From Lysobacter daejeonensis GH1-9 (GTDB lineage: Bacteria > Pseudomonadota > Gammaproteobacteria > Xanthomonadales > Xanthomonadaceae): DNA of 64,000 bases. This document shows positions 58,053-64,000 of the stretch, piece by piece; the first letter of the stretch is position 1; the number at the start of each line of letters is the position of its first letter. The position numbers were made by a program, and so were the translations under genes. The notes below the pieces were generated by a model, which was given only the letters and a program-made list of their open reading frames with translations, was not told the DNA's origin and ran no database searches. Where the stretch lies: assembly GCF_000768355.1 (NCBI RefSeq), contig NZ_AVPU01000013.1, forward strand, positions 26,642 to 90,641, in the 5' to 3' direction.

Positions 58053-58768
58053 CGGGTCTTCCTGCGGAACGTCAGTATCAAGGCGGTGGCGAGCACGGTC
58101 AGCGCCAGCGCGAACCATTGCACCGCATAACCACGGTGTTTCTCTGGCGGCAGCGTGTTCGACAGCAGCACCAGGTCACGTGCGTAGCCGAACGGCACAT
58201 CCGGATCGAGGCGCAGTACGCGCGGCGCCAACGGAACCGACAGGCCGGTCTGGCGCGCGACGTCGGCCACGTCCACGCGCGCCATCAGCCAGCCCTCGCC
58301 CTGCGCGGCCAGCGCCGGCCCGATGGCCAGGCCGGCCGAGGGCGGCGGCGACAGCAAGCCACGCACCGCGACCACGCCATCGGGTCGCTCGATGGCGGGT
58401 AGCGCACGGTCGCCCGGCAACGGCAGCCAGCCCAGTTCCACCAGCAGCGACGTGCCATCGGTGGAAATGAAGATGCGGTACGCGCGCACGCCCACGCGCC
58501 CATCGCGCTGCTGGTTGTCCAGCCACAGCGGGCCGCGTGCATCGAAGCGGCCCTCGCCCGCAGCCCATTCCACGGCACGTGCGCGTGCCGGGTCGGCGGC
58601 GGCTGACAGTGGCCCTGGCATGCGGTGGGCCAGTACGTGCGCGGCCTCGTCCAGCATGGCCTGCTTCTCCACTGCGCGCCGCGACTGCCAAGCGCCCAGG
58701 CCGGCGAAGCCAGCCGCCAGCAGCAGCGCCAGCAGCCACCAAACGGTGAGTTTCAGCCGAGGGTGCAT
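58049..58768 (-). CDS. SURF1 family cytochrome oxidase assembly protein
   Basis: A 239-residue protein with two membrane anchors: an N-terminal one (LTVWWLLALLLAAGFAGLGA) and a C-terminal one (YAVQWFALALTVLATALILT). Between them is the SURF1 domain (LGAWQSRRAVEKQAM; GTSLLVELGWLPLPGDR; PPEKHRGYAVQWF). SURF1 helps insert haem a into subunit I. The start at 58768 has GGGGAGGA upstream. It is first in the SURF1-SCO-ctaA-ctaB operon. Confidence 0.92.
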   Translation of the reverse strand: MHPRLKLTVWWLLALLLAAGFAGLGAWQSRRAVEKQAMLDEAAHVLAHRMPGPLSAAADPARARAVEWAAGEGRFDARGPLWLDNQQRDGRVGVRAYRIFISTDGTSLLVELGWLPLPGDRALPAIERPDGVVAVRGLLSPPPSAGLAIGPALAAQGEGWLMARVDVADVARQTGLSVPLAPRVLRLDPDVPFGYARDLVLLSNTLPPEKHRGYAVQWFALALTVLATALILTFRRKTR

Positions 58769-58861
58769 ACCGTCCTCCCCGCCTGCTGCGATAATGAAGC
58801 CGATGCCGCGCTTGCACGGCCCACGACCACCCCACGCGCACGCGCGCGCCGGAGCACAGCC

Positions 58862-59068
58862 ATGAAAACCTTGATCATCGTCGGCGTCCTGATCCTCATT
58901 CTCTGGAACCTCGGGGCCGGCCTCTATTACATGCTGGTGGACAAGGGGGAGAGCAAGCGTACGGTCAACGCCCTCACCAAGCGTGTCGCGCTGTCCGTCG
59001 CGCTGATCCTCGGCATCGTCATTGCCGCCAAGATGGGCTGGATCGAGTTCCACGGCGTCGGTCGCTGA
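58862..59068 (+). CDS. Twin-transmembrane DUF2909 small protein
   Basis: A 68-residue protein with two hydrophobic segments (TLIIVGVLILILWNLGAGLY and RVALSVALILGIVIAAKMGW) around KGESKRTVNALTKR, the DUF2909 type. It is a known companion of the cytochrome oxidase loci in this group, of unknown function. It is divergent from SURF1 and convergent with ctaE, with a shared hairpin at 59147-59170. Confidence 0.85.
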   Translation: MKTLIIVGVLILILWNLGAGLYYMLVDKGESKRTVNALTKRVALSVALILGIVIAAKMGWIEFHGVGR

Positions 59069-59146
59069 GCGACGGCGCCTGCCGGCATCACCACCGGGTG
59101 TCCGTCCGCGCCATCAGGCGCGCATCACCCGGATTCCAAACGACCA

Positions 59147-59170
59147 ACGGGCCGGCAATCGCCGGCCCGT
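59147..59170. terminator. Bidirectional hairpin between DUF2909 and ctaE
   Basis: ACGGGCCGGC (59147-59156) and GCCGGCCCGT (59161-59170) form a perfect 10-bp stem with an AATC loop between convergent genes, with CGTGTTT on the right and TTGGTCGTTTGG on the left (minus strand). Confidence 0.75.
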
Positions 59171-59193
59171 CGTGTTTCCAGCCTGCCGCTCGC

Positions 59194-60072
59194 TTACAGG
59201 ACGTAGACGAACAGGAACAGGCCCAGCCACACCACGTCGACGAAGTGCCAGTACCAGGCCACCGCTTCGAACGCGAAATGGTCGTCCTTGGTGAAGTGAC
59301 CCTTCAGGCAACGCAGCCAGATGATCGCCAACATCAGCGTGCCGAGGGTCACGTGCGCGCCGTGGAAGCCGGTCAGCATGAAGAAGGTGGAGCCGTAGAT
59401 GCCCGAACCCAGGGTCAGGTTCAGCTCCTTGTAGGCGTGGATGTACTCCTCCGCCTGGAAGAACAGGAACGTGGCGCCCAGCAGTACGGTCAGGCCCAGG
59501 AACACCAGCAGCTGCTTGCGGTGGCCCGCCTTCAGCGCGTGGTGCGCGATGGTGACGGTCACGCCCGAGGTCAGCAGGATCAGGGTGTTGAGCAGCGGCA
59601 GGCCCCAGGCCGGGATGGTCTGGTAGGTGCCACCGATGTTGCCCGGGCCGTTGCTCGGCCAGGCGGCGCTGAAGCCTTCCCACAACAGGCTGTTGGTCAT
59701 CACGCCGTCGCCTTCGCCACCCAGCCACGGCATCACGAACTGGCGGGCGTAGAACAGCGCGCCGAAGAACGCGGCGAAGAACATCACCTCGGAGAAGATG
59801 AACCACATCATTCCCATGCGGAACGACACGTCCACCTGCTTGTTGTAGTTGCCGCCGACCGACTCGCGGATCACGTCGCCGAACCAGCCGAACAGCACGC
59901 CGCACAGCAGTGCGATGCCGACGAAGAAGACCTTGTTGCCCCAGCTGACTTCGTTGAACCAGCTGGCCAGGCCAACCATGGTCACGAACAGCGCGATGGA
60001 ACCGAGGAACGGCCAGCGGCTGCTGTGCGGTACGAAGTAGTGGTTGGCGTCTGGCGAATGGGCTTGGGCCAT
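59194..60072 (-). CDS. ctaE: Cytochrome c oxidase subunit III
   Basis: A 292-residue inner-membrane subunit III with about seven helices. Signatures: FRMGMMWFIFSEVMFFAAFF (metal-site Glu in SEVMFF), FFQAEEYIHAYKELNLTLGS, and TGFHGAHVTLGTLML near the C-terminus, which are diagnostic. The ATG at 60072 (MAQAHSPDANHYFVPHSSRW) has GGAA upstream. It follows ctaG by 37 bases and ends the coxB-ctaD-ctaG-ctaE run. Confidence 0.96.
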   Translation of the reverse strand: MAQAHSPDANHYFVPHSSRWPFLGSIALFVTMVGLASWFNEVSWGNKVFFVGIALLCGVLFGWFGDVIRESVGGNYNKQVDVSFRMGMMWFIFSEVMFFAAFFGALFYARQFVMPWLGGEGDGVMTNSLLWEGFSAAWPSNGPGNIGGTYQTIPAWGLPLLNTLILLTSGVTVTIAHHALKAGHRKQLLVFLGLTVLLGATFLFFQAEEYIHAYKELNLTLGSGIYGSTFFMLTGFHGAHVTLGTLMLAIIWLRCLKGHFTKDDHFAFEAVAWYWHFVDVVWLGLFLFVYVL

Positions 60073-60109
60073 GGCGGCAGGTTCCGTTTCAGTAACAGTT
60101 ACAGGAGGA

Positions 60110-60724
60110 TCACGGCGCGGCGTGCGGCGAGGAGGAACCCGCGCCGGGCAGCTGCGTGGTGAGCGCATCATTCTTGAAGAAGGTGTACGACAGGGTGATC
60201 GTCTTCACGTCGGCCGGCAGGTTCGGGTCGACGATGAAGCGCACCGGCATGTCCCGCGACTCGCCGGCCTTGAGCGTCTGCGCGGTGAAGCAGAAGCATT
60301 CGGTCTTGTTGAAGTAGCCCGAGGCGCGCGCCGGGGCCACCGACGGCACCGCGCTTCCCACGATGTCGCGGTCGCTGGTGTTGCGCGCGTAGTACGTGGT
60401 CTCGTACTGCTCGCCCGGCACCACTTCCATCGTCAGCTGGTGCGGCTGGAACTCCCACGGCAGCTTGGAGTTCACGCCGCCGTCGAACTCCACCTTGACC
60501 GTGCGCGTGACCTTGGCCGCGCCAGCCTTGCCGGCCTCGACCGCGCCGCGCTCCAGACGGATGCCCAGCACCTTCTCGCAGGCGAGCCGGTACAACGGCA
60601 CCAGGCTGAAGGTGAAGCCAAACGCCAGCAGGGCGACCACCACCATCTTGCCCAGGCCCGCGCTGCGGCGTGCCTCGGCCTTCGGGGTGGCGCCCGGCAC
60701 CTGCGACGGGTCGTGCGCGCTCAT
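60110..60724 (-). CDS. ctaG: Cytochrome oxidase copper-assembly protein CtaG/Cox11
   Basis: A 204-residue membrane-anchored copper chaperone that delivers Cu to the CuB site. One N-terminal helix ([20 protein letters not shown]) and a beta-sandwich domain with the Cu-binding [20 protein letters not shown]. The start at 60724 overlaps the stop of the upstream small protein gene by four bases (ATGA). Confidence 0.95.
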   Translation of the reverse strand: MSAHDPSQVPGATPKAEARRSAGLGKMVVVALLAFGFTFSLVPLYRLACEKVLGIRLERGAVEAGKAGAAKVTRTVKVEFDGGVNSKLPWEFQPHQLTMEVVPGEQYETTYYARNTSDRDIVGSAVPSVAPARASGYFNKTECFCFTAQTLKAGESRDMPVRFIVDPNLPADVKTITLSYTFFKNDALTTQLPGAGSSSPHAAP

Positions 60725-60855
60725 CGGCCCAGCACTCCCATCAGCAGGAACACCACGTAGACCAGCGCCGCCAGCCCGCCGACGATCCACGCGGTCCGGC
60801 GCGCGCGCTTGCGGCGCGCGTCCAGATCGTCACGGTTGGCGGGGTTCGGGCTCAT
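60721..60855 (-). CDS. 44-aa small membrane protein in cox operon
   Basis: A 44-residue protein, [20 protein letters not shown] followed by one membrane helix ([20 protein letters not shown]) and VLGR. It lies between ctaD and ctaG; its stop overlaps the ctaG start (ATGA), and its ATG is 25 bases downstream of the ctaD stop. The charged N-terminus plus one helix matches the cytochrome oxidase small assembly type of protein found in the same position elsewhere. Likely a subunit or assembly helper. Confidence 0.75.
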   Translation of the reverse strand: MSPNPANRDDLDARRKRARRTAWIVGGLAALVYVVFLLMGVLGR

Positions 60856-60880
60856 GCCGGTCTCTGCTCAGCGGTCCGGA

Positions 60881-62500
60881 TCAGTGGCTGATGTCGCCGT
60901 GGGCGAGATCGCCGTCCTTGATCACCGGCGGGGTCGAGAAGGTGTGGTGCGGCGCCGGCGACGGCACGGTCCACTCCAGGCCCTTGGCGCCTTCCCACGA
61001 ACGGGCTTCGGCCTTGGCGCCATGCTTCTTCGAGTGCCACAGCACGTAGGCCATGAAGAACGGCGTGACGAACATGCCGAACGCGCCGATCGAGCTGATC
61101 AGGTTCCAGTCCGCGAACACCACGTTGTAGTCCGGGATGCGGCGCGGCATGCCGGCCAGGCCCAGGAAGTGCTGCGGGAAGAACAGCAGGTTGACGAACA
61201 CGATCGTCCACCAGAAATGGATCTTGCCCAGCGTCTCGCTGTACATGCGGCCGGTCCACTTCGGCCACCAGTAGTACACCGCGGCGATGATCGAGAACAG
61301 CGCGCCGGTCACCAGCACGTAGTGGAAGTGGGCCACCACGAAGTAGGTGTCGTGGTACTGGAAGTCCGCCGGCACGATGGCCAGCATCAGGCCGGAGAAG
61401 CCGCCGATGGTGAACAGGATGACGAAGCCGATCGCCCACAGCATCGGGGTCTCGAAGGTCAGCGAACCGCGCCACATGGTGGTGACCCAGTTGAACACCT
61501 TCACGCCGGTCGGCACCGAGATCAGCATGGTGGCGAACATGAAGTAGATCTCGCCGCCCAGCGGCATACCCACCGTGAACATGTGGTGCGCCCACACGAT
61601 GAACGACAGGAACGCGATCGCGGCGGTGGCGTACACCATGGCCTGGTAGCCAAACAGCGGCTTGCGGCTGAAGGTCGGGATGATCTCCGACACCACGCCG
61701 AACGCCGGCAGGATCATGATGTAGACCTCGGGGTGGCCGAAGAACCAGAAGATGTGCTGGTACATCACCGGGTCGCCGCCGCCGGCCGCGTTGAAGAACG
61801 AGGTGGCGAAGAACTTGTCGGTCAGCAGCATCGTCACGGCGCCGGCGAGCACCGGCATCACGGCGATCAGCAGGAACGCGGTGATCAGCCAGGCCCAGCA
61901 GAAGATCGGCATCTTCAGCAGGTCCACGCCCGGGGCACGCATGTTCAGCACGGTGGCGATGACGTTGATCGCGCCCATGATCGAGCTGATGCCCATCATG
62001 TGGATGGCGAAGATCGAGAACGCCACGTTGCTGCCGCCCTGCAGCGACAGCGGCGGGTACAGGGTCCAGCCACCGGCCGGGGCGCCGCCCGGCAGGAACA
62101 GGGTGAGCAGCAGCATCGAGAAGGCGAACGGCAGGATCCAGAAGGACCAGTTGTTCATGCGCGGCAGCGCCATGTCCGGCGCGCCGATCTGCAGCGGGAT
62201 CATCCAGTTGGCCAGGCCGACGAAGGCCGGCATGACGCCACCGAAGATCATCACCAGCGCGTGCATGGTGGTCATCTGGTTGAAGAACTCGGGGCTGACA
62301 TGCTGCAGGCCCGGTTGCGCCAGTTCGGTGCGGATCACCACCGACATGCCGGCGCCGATGATGAACATGATGAAACTGAACACCAGGTACAGCGTGCCGA
62401 TGTCCTTGTGGTTGGTCGAGAAGAACCAACGCTCGATGAAGCCCTGCTTGTGGGCATGGTCATCGTGGTGGTGGTCAGCGGCGGGGTGCGTGGCAGCCAT
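60881..62500 (-). CDS. ctaD: Cytochrome c oxidase subunit I (aa3, A1 type)
   Basis: A 539-residue haem-copper oxidase catalytic subunit with twelve helices. HPEVY in [17 protein letters not shown] (CuB His with the cross-linked Tyr and the proton-channel Glu), AHHMFTVGM, and [18 protein letters not shown] with the two haem His ligands are present. That places it in the A1 group that uses D and K proton channels. A His-rich N-terminus ([11 protein letters not shown]) is notable. It reduces O2 while pumping protons. It follows coxB by 29 bases. Confidence 0.97.
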   Translation of the reverse strand: MAATHPAADHHHDDHAHKQGFIERWFFSTNHKDIGTLYLVFSFIMFIIGAGMSVVIRTELAQPGLQHVSPEFFNQMTTMHALVMIFGGVMPAFVGLANWMIPLQIGAPDMALPRMNNWSFWILPFAFSMLLLTLFLPGGAPAGGWTLYPPLSLQGGSNVAFSIFAIHMMGISSIMGAINVIATVLNMRAPGVDLLKMPIFCWAWLITAFLLIAVMPVLAGAVTMLLTDKFFATSFFNAAGGGDPVMYQHIFWFFGHPEVYIMILPAFGVVSEIIPTFSRKPLFGYQAMVYATAAIAFLSFIVWAHHMFTVGMPLGGEIYFMFATMLISVPTGVKVFNWVTTMWRGSLTFETPMLWAIGFVILFTIGGFSGLMLAIVPADFQYHDTYFVVAHFHYVLVTGALFSIIAAVYYWWPKWTGRMYSETLGKIHFWWTIVFVNLLFFPQHFLGLAGMPRRIPDYNVVFADWNLISSIGAFGMFVTPFFMAYVLWHSKKHGAKAEARSWEGAKGLEWTVPSPAPHHTFSTPPVIKDGDLAHGDISH

Positions 62501-62529
62501 GGCCTACCTCTATCTGTAATGCGTGACGA

Positions 62530-63486
62530 TCAGCCGGCAACCGCGGCGTGCTGGGTAGCAGCTGCGGCCGTGGCGTCGGTGTTCGGGGTCTCGCCTTCCG
62601 CCGGAGCGGTCTCGGCGGGCGCGGCTTCGGCCGGGGCGGCGGCAGGCGCGGCAACCGGGGCGGCCGGCGCGTTCTTCGCCTTCTCGGCGGCCAGCCACTG
62701 CTGGTACTCGGCCTTCGGCACGGCCTTGACCACGATCGGCATGAAGCCGTGGTCCTTGCCGCACAGTTCGGCGCACTGGCCACGGTACAGGCCAGGCTCA
62801 CGGATCTCGGCCCACGCCTCGTTGACGATGCCCGGGATGGCGTCCTGCTTCCAGCCCAGCGCCGGCACCCACCAGGCGTGGATGACGTCGTCGGCGGTCA
62901 GCACGAAGCGGATCTTGGTGTCGGTCGGCAGGACCAGCACGTTGTCGACGTCAAGCAGGTAGTTGTCGTGGTCGCCTTCGGCGATGACCTTGCCGCTCTG
63001 GCGCAGTTCGTCGCTCTTGCGGTCCAGACGGCTGGTGAAGGACACGCCCTCGCCCAGGTAGTCGTACTTCCACATCCACTGGAAGCCGGTGACCTTCACG
63101 GTCATGGCCGACTCGCGGGTGTCGTACATCTGGATCAGCTTGCTGGTGGCCGGGAACACCATGGCCAGCAGCAGCACCACCGGGACCACGGTCCACAGGA
63201 TTTCCAGCTTGGTGCTGTGGGTCAGGCTCTGGTCGGCGACCGCGCCCTTGGACTTGCGGAACTTGAACATGGCCACGGCCATGGCGCCAAAGACCAGCAC
63301 GCCGATCACCACGCAGATCCACAGTGCCAGCATGTGCGCCTCGTAGGCGTTCTGCGACAGGTGGGTCACGCCGCGGCCCATGTTCAGCTGCCACGGCTTG
63401 GGATCGGCGGCCTGCGCATTCGCGAGGACCGGCAGGGCCATGGCGGCTGCGCCGACTGCCCACTGCTTGATACGACCGGCTTTCAT
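62530..63486 (-). CDS. coxB: Cytochrome c oxidase subunit II
   Basis: A 318-residue subunit II. The N-terminus MKAGRIKQWAVGAAAMALPV is a signal peptide; two helices follow, then the CuA domain with GQCAELCGKDHGFMPIVV (two Cys, His and Met ligands) and the Trp-rich FQWMWKYDYLGEG where cytochrome c docks. The C-terminus has an Ala/Pro/Glu-rich tail (about 50 residues) that is longer than normal and has no c-haem motif. It is the first gene of the cox operon. Confidence 0.96.
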   Translation of the reverse strand: MKAGRIKQWAVGAAAMALPVLANAQAADPKPWQLNMGRGVTHLSQNAYEAHMLALWICVVIGVLVFGAMAVAMFKFRKSKGAVADQSLTHSTKLEILWTVVPVVLLLAMVFPATSKLIQMYDTRESAMTVKVTGFQWMWKYDYLGEGVSFTSRLDRKSDELRQSGKVIAEGDHDNYLLDVDNVLVLPTDTKIRFVLTADDVIHAWWVPALGWKQDAIPGIVNEAWAEIREPGLYRGQCAELCGKDHGFMPIVVKAVPKAEYQQWLAAEKAKNAPAAPVAAPAAAPAEAAPAETAPAEGETPNTDATAAAATQHAAVAG

Positions 63487-63863
63487 CAGTTCGAGCCCCG
63501 ATAAATCTGAAGGTATTGTTGGATGCAGCTCCGCGGGCTACCTGTTCCGGTCGACCGTGCCGTCTGGCAGCAGGGGACCGTCCGGAAGGAGGTGGCTGGC
63601 AGGCCCCTCGGGGCCCATCACGCCGGGACCGGCGCTACGGATAACCGCGAAATGGTAGCCCCCTGCATTGACTTGCGGCAAGCGAGGAAAATTTTGTTGT
63701 GGTTGCGGGCAGCCTCCAGCCCCCCTCCGGTGCCGCGCAAAAGCCCCCTGGATGTGATCCGCGTCACACCCAGCGCGACTGGAGCCATACGCCGGGGAAT
63801 TGCCAGTGCAAGCAGGCGGAAGCCTTAGAATAGCGGGCTTCCCACGGCAGTCCCCCGGACCCG
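63487..63863. other. Divergent regulatory region between coxB and the rightward gene
   Basis: These 377 bases hold no convincing reading frame. For coxB a possible promoter on the minus strand is TTGCCG (63681-63676), 18 bases, TACCAT (63657-63652). For the rightward gene TAGAAT (63826-63831) may be a -10 box, 33 bases before the ATG. A perfect CRP/Clp palindrome lies at 63753-63768. Confidence 0.45.
63753..63768. promoter_or_regulatory. Perfect CRP/Clp-type operator
   Basis: TGTGATCCGCGTCACA is a perfect TGTGA-N6-TCACA palindrome, the site of CRP and of Clp, its Xanthomonadaceae homologue (which responds to c-di-GMP rather than cAMP). It is centred about 68 bases upstream of the possible -10 box of the rightward gene, consistent with activation from near -75. 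Confidence 0.8.
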
Positions 63864-64000
63864 ATGACCACCCACGCTTCTGCTGGCGGCCTGTCCGCCG
63901 CCCAGGCCGGCGCCGCCCGGCTGATCAGCCCCGAACTTCCGCCGCCTCCCGGCGGCCCACGCGCGGCCCTGACCGCCGGCTGGGTCCGCGACGAGGCAGC
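63864..64000 (+). CDS. Start of a rightward gene, possibly proline dehydrogenase PutA (truncated by window)
   Basis: The frame from ATG 63864 is open to the window end (45 codons visible). It begins MTTHASAGGLSAAQ and contains LISPELPPPPGGPRAALTAG then WVRDEAA. The pattern of a short variable head, a PELPPPP stretch and a (R/K)AA(L/I)TAxW(V/L)RDEA helix resembles the start of bifunctional PutA in this bacterial group. I cannot confirm it from 45 residues. A CRP/Clp site upstream would suit a catabolic gene. Confidence 0.4.
   Translation, partial: MTTHASAGGLSAAQAGAARLISPELPPPPGGPRAALTAGWVRDEA

Noticed and set aside
60852..62429. A 525-codon minus-strand frame overlapping ctaD in another phase
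   Set aside because: Out-of-frame copy of the subunit I coding region; the true frame has all haem/copper motifs.

Overview
The window is a piece of a high-GC gammaproteobacterial chromosome, most likely from Xanthomonadaceae/Lysobacteraceae (Lysobacter, Luteimonas or Pseudoxanthomonas relatives). This rests on strong G/C third-position bias, a complete aa3-type cytochrome oxidase locus with its assembly genes, large N-TonB-dependent receptors, a CRP/Clp-type operator, several secreted peptidases, and a plant/alphaproteobacterial-type glutamate-cysteine ligase. It is chromosomal core plus lineage-specific secreted functions. I found no phage, insertion sequence, CRISPR array, tRNA or rRNA.

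Layout. 1-7.4 kb: a tandem pair of periplasmic amidohydrolases (the second looks catalytically dead), a DUF1761 membrane protein, a DegV protein and a giant TolB-propeller/amidohydrolase fusion. 7.6-15.1 kb: an accessory region with an atypical LuxR-type regulator divergent from a 640-residue cysteine-containing secreted protein, then two paralogous secreted M11-like metallopeptidases. 15.3-20.1 kb: a formaldehyde detoxification operon (frmR, frmA, a CocE/NonD hydrolase, fghA) with a recognisable FrmR operator. 20.1-28.6 kb: ppc, a TPR lipoprotein, a small Cys-rich secreted protein, gshA, an LprI-like lipoprotein followed by a fragment of a second copy, and engB. 28.9-32.4 kb: a cytochrome c4-type dihaem protein, two DsbA-like oxidoreductases (one soluble, one lipid-anchored) and an EEP-fold nuclease/phosphatase.

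32.4-46.9 kb: two TonB-dependent receptors separated by a TauE/SafE permease and an overlapping gene chain (soluble lytic transglycosylase, NDUFA9-like reductase, cca), then VanZ, a MidA-like methyltransferase, a pteridine-reductase-like SDR and a DUF6159-like membrane protein. 47.1-54.4 kb: a leftward tsaD-folB-folK-small membrane protein run, facing away from rpsU-yqeY-dnaG (no rpoD next to dnaG) and an S9 peptidase. 54.4-63.5 kb: a ChaN/TraB-like protein and the complete haem-copper oxidase locus. This runs coxB, ctaD, a 44-residue small protein, ctaG and ctaE, then (after a convergent DUF2909 gene) SURF1, a SCO-like protein, ctaA and ctaB. The window ends in the start of a rightward gene that may be putA, behind a perfect CRP/Clp palindrome.

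How the genes work together. The cox genes supply oxidase subunits I-III, haem O/A synthesis and copper delivery. The c4 cytochrome is a plausible electron donor to this respiratory chain, and the DsbA-like pair beside it may help fold periplasmic Cys proteins. The frm genes turn formaldehyde plus glutathione into formate, with glutathione made by the nearby gshA. FolB, FolK and the SDR belong to folate/pterin metabolism. No obvious new defence or mobile system was found. The most unusual items are the active/pseudo-amidohydrolase pair, the regulator-secreted protein-twin peptidase block, the duplicated LprI tail and two very small membrane proteins in operons.
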